This document shows, piece by piece, positions 53,032-64,000 of a stretch of 64,000 nucleotides of DNA. Origin of the DNA: Mycolicibacter longobardus (GTDB lineage Bacteria > Actinomycetota > Actinomycetes > Mycobacteriales > Mycobacteriaceae); the NCBI RefSeq assembly GCF_002102265.1, contig NZ_LQPG01000014.1, positions 1-64,000 of the forward strand. Reading direction: 5' to 3'. Under the pieces are notes generated by a model. The model made no database searches. It worked only from the letters and a program-made list of their open reading frames with translations, and was not told the DNA's origin. The position numbers and the translations under genes were made by a program. Position 1 is the first letter of the stretch. Every line of letters begins with the position of its first letter.

Positions 53032-53847
53032 TCAGTAGTCTCCCGGTGCGCCGACTTGCTCGAGGATCTGCAGGATCTGACCGTGCACCCCCGGAGCGGC
53101 GACCAGCGCCGAGTCAGACCGGACCGTCCAGTCCGCGCCGGACAGATCGGTGACGACGCCACCAGCGGAACGCACCATGGCGACACCCGCGGCGTGATCC
53201 CAGACGTGGTGGCCGAAACTGATTGCACCGCCCAAGGTTCCGTCGGCGACGTAGGCCAGATCTATTCCGGTGGCGCCGTGCATCCGGGGCCGCGAGGTCA
53301 CCCGGCTCAGGCCTTCCAGCACCGCCAGCCGGTAGCGGCCGGGAAACCGGCCCCGCCACTCGACGTTGAACGTGCCGATGCCCACCAGCGAGTCGGACAG
53401 TTCGGCGGGCTGCAGCTGCGGCTGCGCCACCCCGTTGCGGATCAGCGGGCCGCCGGCCACCGCGGTGTAGCGCTGGTCGGCGAACGGCAGCCAGGTCAGT
53501 CCCGCGACCGGCTCACCGTCGCGCAGCAGGCCCAGCAGGATGGCGGCCATCGGCGATCCCGCCGCGTAATTGAAGGTCCCGTCGATGGGGTCGAGCACCC
53601 ACACCAGCGGTGAATCGATGGGTGGCCCGCCGAACTCCTCACCGTGCACCCCGATTCCGGTGGCCTCCACCAGGGCGTCGGTGATCTGCCGTTCCAGGGC
53701 CAGGTCAACCTCGGTGGCAAAGTCATTGCCGCCCTTGCGGACCGCGGAATCAGCGCGGTGGCCGGAGACGAACGGCTCGGCGGCGACATCGAGGATCTCC
53801 GACGCCGCTGTGATCAGCGCACCCAGATCCGCGGTGTCCAACGCCAT
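53032..53847 (-). CDS. impA: inositol monophosphatase family protein
   Basis: 271 residues. The magnesium-dependent phosphatase signature is complete: [22 protein letters not shown] and [18 protein letters not shown]. It sits between hisA and hisF as impA does in M. tuberculosis (Rv1604). The substrate may be inositol phosphate or, given its place, histidinol phosphate; the sequence alone does not decide. Confidence 0.92.
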   Translation of the reverse strand: MALDTADLGALITAASEILDVAAEPFVSGHRADSAVRKGGNDFATEVDLALERQITDALVEATGIGVHGEEFGGPPIDSPLVWVLDPIDGTFNYAAGSPMAAILLGLLRDGEPVAGLTWLPFADQRYTAVAGGPLIRNGVAQPQLQPAELSDSLVGIGTFNVEWRGRFPGRYRLAVLEGLSRVTSRPRMHGATGIDLAYVADGTLGGAISFGHHVWDHAAGVAMVRSAGGVVTDLSGADWTVRSDSALVAAPGVHGQILQILEQVGAPGDY

Positions 53848-53853
53848 TTCGGC

Positions 53854-54618
53854 CTACCCCTGCACCGTGGACAATGCCTCGGGCAGGGTGAACCGGCCCG
53901 CGTAGAGCGCCTTGCCGACAATCGCGCCCTCCACCCCGCGACCGACCAGTGTGGCGATCGCCCGCAGGTCGTCCAGGCTGGACACTCCCCCAGACGCGAT
54001 CACCGGAGCATCGGTGCGGTCGGCGACCTCACCGAGCAGATCCAGGTTGGGGCCGCCCAGCGTGCCGTCCTTGGTCACGTCGGTGACGACGTATCGTGAA
54101 CACCCTTCGCGGTCAAGACGTTCCAGTACCGGCCAGAGGTCGCCGCCGTCGGTCTCCCAACCGCGACCCCGCAGCCGGTGGGCGCCGTCAGGGTGGCTGT
54201 GGTCAATCTGGACATCCAGTCCGACCGCGACCTTGTCGCCGTGCTCGGCGATCGCTCGCGCGCACCACTGCGGGTTCTCCAATGCGGCCGTCCCCAGGTT
54301 CACCCGGGCGCAGCCGGTGGCCAGCGCCGCTGCCAACGACTCGTCGTCGCGGATGCCGCCGGACAGTTCGACCTTGACATCCAGGCGCCCAACCACATCG
54401 GCGAGCAGTTCACGGTTCGATCCGCGTCCGAAAGCGGCGTCCAGGTCGACCAGGTGGATCCATTCCGCACCGTCACGCTGCCAACCCAACGCGGCGTCCA
54501 GCGCCGAGCCGTACTCGGTCTCGCTGCCGGCCTTGCCCTGCACCAGGCGCACCGCGCGTCCGTCGACCACGTCGACGGCCGGCAACAGAACCAGTGCCTT
54601 GTTCACAGAAGTACTCAC
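53854..54618 (-). CDS. hisA: phosphoribosyl isomerase A, bifunctional HisA/TrpF
   Basis: 254-residue TIM barrel ([51 protein letters not shown]). In actinobacteria without trpF this enzyme (PriA) isomerises both ProFAR and phosphoribosyl anthranilate. No trpF lies in the trp cluster here, which agrees with a dual role. It overlaps hisH by 4 nt. Confidence 0.95.
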   Translation of the reverse strand: MSTSVNKALVLLPAVDVVDGRAVRLVQGKAGSETEYGSALDAALGWQRDGAEWIHLVDLDAAFGRGSNRELLADVVGRLDVKVELSGGIRDDESLAAALATGCARVNLGTAALENPQWCARAIAEHGDKVAVGLDVQIDHSHPDGAHRLRGRGWETDGGDLWPVLERLDREGCSRYVVTDVTKDGTLGGPNLDLLGEVADRTDAPVIASGGVSSLDDLRAIATLVGRGVEGAIVGKALYAGRFTLPEALSTVQG

Positions 54619-55234
54619 AGTGCCTCCACCCAGTTGCTCAACAGTGTCGCCCCGGCATCCCCACTCTTTTCGGGGTGAAACTGGGTGGCGGCCAACGGCC
54701 CGTCCTCGACAGCCGCCAGGAACGGTACCTGATGGGTTGCCCAGGTCACCAAAGCCTCAGGGCGGCCCTCCCAGCGCTGCGCGGCGTAGGAGTGCACGAA
54801 GTAGAACCGGGTGTCGGCGTCCAGCCCGGCGAACAGTGTGCTGCCCGGTGCCGCGTCGACGACGTTCCAGCCCATGTGCGGGATCACCGGGGCGTCCAGC
54901 CGGGTGACCGCACCCGGCCACTGGCCGCAGCCGGTGGTGTCCATCCCGAACTCCACACCGTGGGCGAACAGAATCTGCATGCCGACGCACACCCCCAACA
55001 CGGGGCGCCCGCCGTGCACCCGCTCGGCGATGATCTTCTCGCCGTGCACCTTGCGCAGTCCGGCCATGCACGCCGCGAACGCCCCGACACCCGGAACCAG
55101 CAGACCGTCGGCGGCGGCCGCGGCGTCGGCATCCGCGGTCACCTCGACGTCGGCACCGGCCCGCTGCAGGGCGCGCTGGGCCGAGCGCAGGTTTCCGGAA
55201 CCGTAGTCCAGGATCACCACCCGGGGTTTCGCGG

Positions 55235-55238
<4 letters not shown>
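54615..55238 (-). CDS. hisH: imidazole glycerol phosphate synthase glutamine amidotransferase subunit
   Basis: 207-residue class I amidotransferase. The nucleophile Cys is in [12 protein letters not shown] and the His/Glu pair in [10 protein letters not shown]. It supplies ammonia to HisF. GTG start overlapping the hisB stop by 4 nt. Confidence 0.96.
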
Positions 55239-58340
<3,102 letters not shown>

Positions 58341-58449
58341 TCTCCCAGAGGGCCTCAAGTCAATATCGCAGCGCCGGGACGACCCGCCGGGCACCCGCCC
58401 CGCGGCTAGGCTGGTCCGCAGCTGTGATCTCGCGAACGGAGGCGCCGGC

Positions 58450-58854
58450 ATGTCCACCAAGGACCACCCCAAGAGCGTTCCCGGAGTGCCCTACGTCTTC
58501 CCCGACTGGCTGGACTACCTGCAGCGCACGATCGAAAGCCCCGTGGTCAGACGATTCCACCTGCCCACCTTCGCGGTGATCGACCATCGGGGCCGCAAGT
58601 CCGGCAACCCGTACCGGACCGTGGTGCGTGCGTTCTGCAGGGGTCCGCGGCTGGCGGTGCTGCTCGGTCACGGCAAGGCCGACTGGGTCAGGAACGTGCT
58701 GGCCGCCGGCGAGGCCGACGTGCATCTGTTCCGGCGCGACGTACGCGTCACCAATCCGCGGATCGTGCCGGTCGGCGGCGACACCAGTGGCCTGCCGTGG
58801 ATCGCCCGGGTGGGCGCACGGTGGGTCGGGATACTGGTCGCAGATATCACCTGA
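58450..58854 (+). CDS. deazaflavin-dependent nitroreductase family protein, copy 1
   Basis: 134 residues of the Ddn/F420-dependent family. [17 protein letters not shown] and [18 protein letters not shown] are diagnostic. Rv1598c is the likely counterpart. The substrate is unknown. It lies 24 nt upstream of a paralogue, pointing to a tandem duplication. Confidence 0.85.
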   Translation: MSTKDHPKSVPGVPYVFPDWLDYLQRTIESPVVRRFHLPTFAVIDHRGRKSGNPYRTVVRAFCRGPRLAVLLGHGKADWVRNVLAAGEADVHLFRRDVRVTNPRIVPVGGDTSGLPWIARVGARWVGILVADIT

Positions 58855-58878
58855 AACACCACGAGAAACGGAGTCCCC

Positions 58879-59292
58879 ATGGCTGTCGACAAGAGTGCCG
58901 ACGACACCTCCAAGCTGCCTTCGGTGTTCCCGGCATGGACGGACCGCTTGCAGATCAAATACGTGAATCCGGTGGTCAAGCCGCTGTCCCGGTTCCTGCC
59001 GGGCGCGTCGGTGATCAGGCATCGCGGGCGCAAGTCCGGTAAGCCCTACGAGACGGTGGTGACGACCTACCGCAAGGGCGACCAGCTGGCGATCGCGCTG
59101 GGCCACGGCAGGACCGACTGGGTCAAGAACGTGCTGGCCGCCGGCGAGGCCGACGTCCGACTGTTCCGCCGCGAACTGCACCTGGTCAACCCGCGGATCC
59201 TGCCGGCCGGCTCAGGCGACACCTCGCTGCCGTTCGCGGTGCGGTTGCAGAACCGCAAGGTCGCGGTGCTGGTCACCGACGTCAGCAGCTGA
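58879..59292 (+). CDS. deazaflavin-dependent nitroreductase family protein, copy 2
   Basis: 137 residues, same family as the gene just upstream: IRHRGRKSGKPYETVVTTYRKG and [27 protein letters not shown]. Conserved blocks line up with copy 1 throughout, while the N-terminal 40 residues differ. Probably binds F420 and acts on small molecules or lipids near the membrane. AAACGGAG precedes ATG 58879. Confidence 0.85.
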   Translation: MAVDKSADDTSKLPSVFPAWTDRLQIKYVNPVVKPLSRFLPGASVIRHRGRKSGKPYETVVTTYRKGDQLAIALGHGRTDWVKNVLAAGEADVRLFRRELHLVNPRILPAGSGDTSLPFAVRLQNRKVAVLVTDVSS

Positions 59293-59309
59293 CGCACACC
59301 CGGCGAGGG

Positions 59310-60179
59310 TTACATATCCAGGCCGATGTCGAGCACCTGCACCGAATGGGTGAGCGCACCCACGGCCAGATAGTCGACACCGGTGGCCGCGTAGGCGGCC
59401 GCGCTGTCCAGGGTCAGCCCGCCTGAGGACTCCAGCAGCACGCCGGGTGCGCGGGAATCGCGCCGCTGCACCGCCATCTGGGTCTGCCAGACCTCGAAAT
59501 TGTCCAGCAGCACCAGCTCGGGCCCTTCGGTGAGCACCTCGTCGAACTGCTCCAGGGAATCCACCTCGACCTCGCAGGGCACCTCGGGGGCGGTCGCCCG
59601 GACCGCGCGCAGCGCCGCAGCCACCGATCCCGCCGCGGCGACGTGGTTGTCCTTGATCAGCGCGGCGTCCCCCAGCCCCATCCGGTGGTTGACCCCGCCG
59701 CCGACGCGCACCGCGTACTTCTGCAGCACCCGCAGGCCCGGCAGCGTCTTGCGGGTGTCGCGGATGCGCGCCGACGTGCCGTCCACCGCGTCGACCCATG
59801 CCGCGGTGGCGGTGGCGATCCCGGACAGGTGGCAGACCAGGTTGAGCATGGTGCGTTCGGCGGTCAGCAGGCCGCGGGTGTCGGCCTGCAGGCGCAGGAC
59901 CGACTCACCGGCCGCCAGCCGGGCCCCGTCCGCCACCCGGTTCAGCACCCGGTAGCCGTCGGTGCCCAACACCTCGTCGAGCACCAGCAGGGCCAGGTCG
60001 ACCCCGGCGATCACCCCGGCCACCCGAGTCACCATGGCCGCCTCTGCGACGGTGTCGGCGGGCACCGTCGCAGCGGTGGTGACATCAGGTCCGTAACGCA
60101 GGTCCTCGTCGAGAGCCCGGGCGATGATCTGCCGCGCCTCGTCGAGTTCGGTCTGCGAAAGTGCCATCGGCAGCGTCAT
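59310..60179 (-). CDS. nadC: nicotinate-nucleotide pyrophosphorylase (carboxylating)
   Basis: 289 residues. Quinolinate phosphoribosyltransferase, third step of NAD synthesis. Motifs: RIRDTRKTLPGLRVLQKYAVRVGGGVNHRMGLGDAALIKDNH and CEVEVDSLEQ, plus VLLESSGGLTLD. The ATG overlaps the nadB stop (ATGA). Confidence 0.96.
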   Translation of the reverse strand: MTLPMALSQTELDEARQIIARALDEDLRYGPDVTTAATVPADTVAEAAMVTRVAGVIAGVDLALLVLDEVLGTDGYRVLNRVADGARLAAGESVLRLQADTRGLLTAERTMLNLVCHLSGIATATAAWVDAVDGTSARIRDTRKTLPGLRVLQKYAVRVGGGVNHRMGLGDAALIKDNHVAAAGSVAAALRAVRATAPEVPCEVEVDSLEQFDEVLTEGPELVLLDNFEVWQTQMAVQRRDSRAPGVLLESSGGLTLDSAAAYAATGVDYLAVGALTHSVQVLDIGLDM

Positions 60180-61759
60180 GACGCCACCCCCGCGGGTGCG
60201 ACCAGGGCGACCGCGCCGTCATGCAGCCGGACCGTAGAACTGCGGGCCTGTCCGGGGTCGGCGGCGCGGTGGTCAGCCCGGTGGTGACAACCCCGGCTCT
60301 CGGTGCGCGCCGACGCCGCCACCGCGACCACCCGGGCCGCCAGTGTCAAGGCCGCGTCCTCGGCACCGGTCCGGTCGACGGCCTGGCGTGCACCGGCGGT
60401 CGAGAGCAGTTCCTCCAGCTGCGCCAGCCCGTGGGCGTCACGGACCACCGAGGCGTCGCGAGACATCGCCTCCTGCAAGTGTTTCCGGTCCAGCGCTGGG
60501 TGCCAGGCCGGCTCGGGCGGGCCGGCCTGGACGCGGCCGACGGCTACCGCGTGGGCGGCCGCCGCCGTCCCGGCACGGTCACCGACCACCAGGCCTTCCA
60601 GCAGGCTGTTGGAGGCCAGCCGGTTCGCGCCGTGCATGCCGGTCCGGCCGACCTCGCCGGCGGCGAACAGGCCGGGCAGCTCGGTCCGGCCGTTGACGTC
60701 GGTGACGACGCCACCGCAGCTGTAGTGCGCGCCCGGAACCACCGGGATCGGTTGGGCGACCGGGTCGATGCCGGCCTTGCGGCAGGCCGCGGTCACGGTC
60801 GGGAAGCGGCCTTCGAACCCGTCGATTCCGCGGGCGTCGAGGTAGACGCAGGCGTCACCGGTCTCGCGGATCCTGGCGTCGATGGCCGCCGCCACCACGT
60901 CGCGCGGAGCCAGGTCGCCCATCGGGTGCACTCCTTCGGTGATGGAGGCGCCCCGGGCGTCGATCAGCTTCGCGCCCTCTCCACGGACCGCCTCGGTGAT
61001 CAACGGCCGGCGACCGCCGGTCGCGCCGCCGGTGGCGGCGGCCAGCATGGTCGGATGGAACTGGATGAATTCCAGGTCGCTGACCGCCGCCCCCGCCCAC
61101 AGCGCCAGGGCCAGCCCGTCCCCGGTCGCACCGCCGGGATTGGTGGTCGCCCGGTACAGGTGGCCCAAGCCTCCGGTGGCCAGCACCACCGAGGGGGCGT
61201 GGATCACGCCGACACCGTCGGCATTGGCCACCAGCACGCCGGTGACCGCATCGGCGTCACGCAGGATCTGCAGCACCACCTGGCCGCAGCGGATGTCCAG
61301 TCCGGCCGCGGCGTGGTCCAGCGCGCGCTGCACCTCGGCTCCGGTCGCGTCCCCGCCCGCGTGAATGATGCGGCGCCGTGAGTGCCCGCCCTCGCGGGTG
61401 AGCGCCCAGTTCCCGTCCGGATCCCGGTCGAATCGCGCGCCGGCACCGGCGAGGTCGGTGACCGCGCGATAGCTGTCGGCCACGATCGAGGTCACCGCGT
61501 CGCGATCGCACAAGCCGCCGCCGGCGGCCAGGGTGTCCGCGACGTGGGCCTCCACCGAGTCGTCGGTGCCGGGCAGCACCACCGCGATCCCGCCCTGGGC
61601 GTAGTGCGTCGCGGTGGCCGCCGAGCCGGCCACGGATTTGCTGAGCACCACCACGTCGCGCCCGGCCCGGTGCGCGGCACGGGCCGCGGCCAGCCCGCCG
61701 ACGCCGGTGCCGATGACGACGACATCGGCCCGCTGCTGCCAGCCGGGACTTCTGGTCAC
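60176..61759 (-). CDS. nadB: L-aspartate oxidase
   Basis: 527-residue FAD enzyme making iminoaspartate. FAD site [21 protein letters not shown], substrate region [23 protein letters not shown], and the active-site Arg region in [20 protein letters not shown] 61759 overlaps the nadA stop by 4 nt and gives the same length as remembered for M. tuberculosis NadB. The much longer open frame upstream is antiparallel-independent overlap with nadA in another frame and was discarded. Confidence 0.96.
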   Translation of the reverse strand: MTRSPGWQQRADVVVIGTGVGGLAAARAAHRAGRDVVVLSKSVAGSAATATHYAQGGIAVVLPGTDDSVEAHVADTLAAGGGLCDRDAVTSIVADSYRAVTDLAGAGARFDRDPDGNWALTREGGHSRRRIIHAGGDATGAEVQRALDHAAAGLDIRCGQVVLQILRDADAVTGVLVANADGVGVIHAPSVVLATGGLGHLYRATTNPGGATGDGLALALWAGAAVSDLEFIQFHPTMLAAATGGATGGRRPLITEAVRGEGAKLIDARGASITEGVHPMGDLAPRDVVAAAIDARIRETGDACVYLDARGIDGFEGRFPTVTAACRKAGIDPVAQPIPVVPGAHYSCGGVVTDVNGRTELPGLFAAGEVGRTGMHGANRLASNSLLEGLVVGDRAGTAAAAHAVAVGRVQAGPPEPAWHPALDRKHLQEAMSRDASVVRDAHGLAQLEELLSTAGARQAVDRTGAEDAALTLAARVVAVAASARTESRGCHHRADHRAADPGQARSSTVRLHDGAVALVAPAGVAS

Positions 61760-62808
61760 TTGCTGACCGGGACGGAGTGTCCGATCGAGATCATCCGCTG
61801 CACACTGCGCGCCGCCAGCCGTGCCGTCTCGGCGTCGACATGGATCTCGTCGGCGCCCTCGGTCAGGCTGCGCAGCAGGGCCGCCGGGGTGATCATCTTC
61901 ATGAACTTGCAGGCCGCCTTGCGGTTGACCGCCTCGAAGTCGACCTGCGGTGCCGCCTTGCGCAGCTGGTGGATCATGCCGACCTCGGTGGCGACCAGCA
62001 CCTTGCGGGCCCCGGTACGTGCGGCCTCCTCGAGCATGCCGCCGGTGGAGAGGATCTTGACCTGGTCTTCGGGGAAGTGGCCCTCGCTGACCAGGTACAG
62101 CGATGACGTCGCGCAGCCGCATTCGGGGTGCACGAACAGCTCGGCCTCCGGGTTCGCCCGCGCCTTCTCCTCGAGTTCGTCGCCGTTGATGGCCGCGTGC
62201 ACATGGCATTCGCCCGCCCAGATGTGCATGTTCTCTCGCCCGGTGACTCGCTTGACGTGCTGGCCCAGGAACTGGTCGGGCAGAAAGAGCACCTCGCGGT
62301 CCGGGTCGATCGCGTTGACCACGTCGACGGCGTTGGACGAGGTGCAGCAGTAGTCGGTGAGCGCCTTGACCGCCGCCGTGGTGTTCACATACGAGACCAC
62401 GACCGCGTCCGGAAACTCGTCGCGCCAGGCCCGCAGTTCCTCGGCGGTGATCGAATCGGCCAGCGAGCAGCCCGCCCGCGTGTCGGGCAGCAACACCATC
62501 TTGTCCGGCGAGAGGATCTTGGCGGTCTCGGCCATGAAGTGCACGCCGCAGAACACGATGGTGTCCTCTGCAGCCGTGGCCGCGATGCGCGCCAGGGCCA
62601 GGGAGTCCCCTACGTGGTCGGCGATGTCCTGGATCGCCGGCAGCTGGTAGTTGTGCGCGAGGATCGTCGCGTTGCGTTCTTCCTTGAGCCGGAGGATCTC
62701 GGCCACCCACTCATCGTCGGGCTCGATACCGCTGTAGCCGGCCGGAGAGTTGACGATGCGGTCGGCCAGGCTGCCCGCCTGCACACCGCTGTCGGTGAGG
62801 GTGGTCAT
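61756..62808 (-). CDS. nadA: quinolinate synthase
   Basis: 350 residues. Iron-sulfur enzyme condensing iminoaspartate and dihydroxyacetone phosphate. The cluster cysteines are in [21 protein letters not shown] and [34 protein letters not shown] is the family signature. ATG 62808 with AGGAG 7 nt upstream. A palindromic operator for the adjacent NrtR regulator lies at 62831-62853. Confidence 0.96.
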   Translation of the reverse strand: MTTLTDSGVQAGSLADRIVNSPAGYSGIEPDDEWVAEILRLKEERNATILAHNYQLPAIQDIADHVGDSLALARIAATAAEDTIVFCGVHFMAETAKILSPDKMVLLPDTRAGCSLADSITAEELRAWRDEFPDAVVVSYVNTTAAVKALTDYCCTSSNAVDVVNAIDPDREVLFLPDQFLGQHVKRVTGRENMHIWAGECHVHAAINGDELEEKARANPEAELFVHPECGCATSSLYLVSEGHFPEDQVKILSTGGMLEEAARTGARKVLVATEVGMIHQLRKAAPQVDFEAVNRKAACKFMKMITPAALLRSLTEGADEIHVDAETARLAARSVQRMISIGHSVPVSK

Positions 62809-62830
62809 GGGGTGACTCCTCTCAAAACAG

Positions 62831-62853
62831 GTTTTCGACTTATAATCGAAAAC
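62831..62853. promoter_or_regulatory. NrtR-type operator between nadA and its regulator
   Basis: GTTTTCGA (62831-62838) and TCGAAAAC (62846-62853) form a perfect 8-bp inverted repeat with a 7-nt spacer. Inside it, TATAAT (62841-62846) is a consensus -10 for the regulator gene, whose GTG follows 7 nt later. Binding here would block both the regulator and the nadABC promoter. Confidence 0.85.
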
Positions 62854-63546
62854 GTGGTCCATACTAGCACCGCGCATGAAGTACTCACCGTCGTCTTCCA
62901 GGTTGGCGGCCTTGACCAGCGACGCCCGCGGCTCAACGTGCTGCTGTGGCAACGCGCCCGCGAACCGCAATCGGGCAGGTGGTCGCTACCGGGTGGCCTG
63001 CTGCGCAACGACGAGGATGTGACGGCCTCGGCGCGCCGCCAACTGGCCGAGAAGGTCGATCTGCGTGAAATCGCCCACCTTGAGCAGCTGGCTGTGTTCT
63101 CCGACCCAGGCCGGGTGCCCGGCGTGCGCACCATCGCCTCGACGTTTTTGGGCCTGGTGCCCTCCCCCGCCGACCCGGAACTGCCGGGTGACACCCACTG
63201 GCATCCGGTCGACGACCTGCCGCCGATGGCCTTCGACCACGCGCCCATGGTGGCACACGCCCGCAGCCGGCTGGTCGCCAAGATGTCCTATACGAACATC
63301 GGATTCGGTTTGGCTCCAACGGAATTCATCCTGTCGACGTTGCGTGACATCTACAGCGTGGTACTGGGGTACCAGGTCGACGCCACCAACCTGCAGCGGG
63401 TGCTGGTTCGCCGCGGGGTGATCACCCGTACCGGCACCACCGCCCGTTCGGGCCGCAGCGGGGGGCGGCCGGCGGCCCGGTACCGGTTCACCGAGTCCGA
63501 GCTGCGGGTCACCGACGAATTCGCGGCATTGCGGCCGCCGGGGTGA
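62854..63546 (+). CDS. nrtR: NrtR-family transcriptional regulator of NAD synthesis (NUDIX-HTH)
   Basis: 230 residues. The N-terminal NUDIX-like domain ([39 protein letters not shown]) lacks the catalytic REUXEE glutamates, indicating ligand sensing instead of hydrolysis. The C-terminal winged helix ([31 protein letters not shown]) binds DNA. It is divergent from nadABC and counterpart of Rv1593c. GTG start directly abuts the operator; the transcript is predicted leaderless. Confidence 0.9.
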   Translation: MVHTSTAHEVLTVVFQVGGLDQRRPRLNVLLWQRAREPQSGRWSLPGGLLRNDEDVTASARRQLAEKVDLREIAHLEQLAVFSDPGRVPGVRTIASTFLGLVPSPADPELPGDTHWHPVDDLPPMAFDHAPMVAHARSRLVAKMSYTNIGFGLAPTEFILSTLRDIYSVVLGYQVDATNLQRVLVRRGVITRTGTTARSGRSGGRPAARYRFTESELRVTDEFAALRPPG

Positions 63547-63559
63547 GTCGGACTGGATT

Positions 63560-63575
63560 CTTAACGACGTCTTAA
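63560..63575. promoter_or_regulatory. CTTAA direct repeat upstream of the lipase gene
   Basis: CTTAA occurs at 63560-63564 and 63571-63575, an 11-bp period that would suit a tandem-bound OmpR/PhoP-type response regulator. It lies 15-30 nt before the GTG. Weak evidence. Confidence 0.3.
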
Positions 63576-63589
63576 GCAACAATGTCCCG

Positions 63590-64000
63590 GTGGAATTCAA
63601 CAGCCTGGCCCGTGAGGATTCTGTCGAGTGGATCGGGCAGGCCCCGCATGAGCCTCTGCAGCCCGGCGATCGCCCCCTGCAGCCTGCTCAGGACCCGTTC
63701 TACGAACCGCCGGCGGGCTTCCACCATGCCCTGCCCGGCACGGTGCTGCGCTCCCGCGACGTCGAGCTGGCCTTTCTGGGCCTGATCCCGCAGCGTCTGC
63801 ACGCCACCCAGCTGCTCTACCGCACCACCGACCGCAACGACATCCCGCAGGCGGCGGTGACCACGGTGCTGGTGCCCACCGACCGCGACCCGGCCCGGCC
63901 GTGTCCGATCGTGTCGTATCAGTGCGCGATCGACGCGGTGGACGGCCGTTGCTTCCCGTCCTTCGCGCTGCGCCGACGCGCCAGGGCGCACGGGGCGTTC
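63590..64000 (+). CDS. Rv1592c-type lipase, 5' part only
   Basis: The frame from GTG 63590 is open to the window end (137 codons). The string [13 protein letters not shown], then [34 protein letters not shown], and [11 protein letters not shown] match my memory of the secretory lipase Rv1592c. The catalytic GxSxG lies beyond the window. An ATG in another frame at 63582 is not homologous. Confidence 0.85.
   Translation, partial: MEFNSLAREDSVEWIGQAPHEPLQPGDRPLQPAQDPFYEPPAGFHHALPGTVLRSRDVELAFLGLIPQRLHATQLLYRTTDRNDIPQAAVTTVLVPTDRDPARPCPIVSYQCAIDAVDGRCFPSFALRRRARAHGAF

Noticed and set aside
43658..54618. Missing trpF and missing trpD/trpG as a possible pathway gap
   Set aside because: Actinobacteria normally use the bifunctional PriA (here at 53854-54618) for the TrpF step and encode trpD and trpG elsewhere, so this is expected.
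61760..62710. Upstream extension of the nadB frame to 844 codons
   Set aside because: The extra N-terminal part overlaps nadA out of frame and is not homologous to anything; the GTG at 61759 overlapping the nadA stop gives the proper NadB length.

Overview
The window is a GC-rich, gene-dense actinobacterial chromosome segment and clearly belongs to a mycobacterium. Marker genes include rbpA, ppm1, pafA/pafBC, helY, pncA of the mycobacterial type, a Ddn-like deazaflavin nitroreductase family, PdtaR with an ANTAR domain, and an Rv1625c-type adenylyl cyclase. Many starts are GTG, operons are joined by 4-8 nt overlaps, and at least seventeen starts have a -10 hexamer (mostly TANNNT) 6-8 nt upstream of the start codon, the pattern of leaderless mycobacterial transcripts. 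Rv names used here are from memory of the M. tuberculosis gene order, not from a search. Split lnt and ppm1 genes argue against the M. tuberculosis complex.

Layout. Positions 1-68 hold what may be the 3' end of a transposase. 103-6896 (minus) is a CUT1-type sugar ABC importer (Rv2038c-Rv2041c type) preceded by a YhgE/Pip membrane protein and a degenerate ABC ATPase. 6975-8739 holds an ECF41-like sigma factor, a DoxX-like protein and a HTH-TOBE protein. 8771-20737 follows the Rv2042c-Rv2054 order: an NTF2-like protein, pncA (here fused in frame to a DUF2784 membrane domain), an RDD protein, lipT, lppI, rbpA, ppm1, lnt, an amidohydrolase, fxsA and a dienelactone hydrolase, then an iron-sulfur repair protein and an F420 enzyme. 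20765-31297 carries a HTH regulator, an SDR, an F420 biliverdin-reductase homologue, pepE, a 5'-3' exonuclease, helY, tatC, tatA, pafC and pafB. A small secreted protein (31335-31826) separates pafB from pafA.

At about 33205-33265 the order switches from the paf region to the Rv1626-Rv1592c region: pdtaR, a tRNA with anticodon CAA, ynfA, adenylyl cyclase, esterase, HdeD, DUF4190, tesB, pyk, a TM2 protein, lgt, trpA-trpB-trpC-TIGR02234-trpE and bcpB. Next come three coiled-coil genes: two tandem paralogues with a DivIVA-like N terminus and a shorter relative. These sit where M. tuberculosis has chaA. Then follow the his operon (hisD to hisI with impA), two Ddn-like genes, nadA-nadB-nadC with the divergent NrtR-type regulator and a palindromic operator, and the start of an Rv1592c-type lipase that runs off the end.

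Functionally the window combines de novo tryptophan, histidine and NAD synthesis, lipoprotein maturation (lgt, lnt, ppm1), Tat export, pupylation and DNA-damage control (pafABC), and cAMP and RNA-binding signalling. The least ordinary items are the coiled-coil triplet at 48573-51684, the in-frame 57-bp tandem repeat at the start of hisF, the DUF2784-PncA fusion, the YhgE plus degenerate ABC pair, and the very long acidic tail of Lgt. No stretch longer than about 300 bases lacks a gene.
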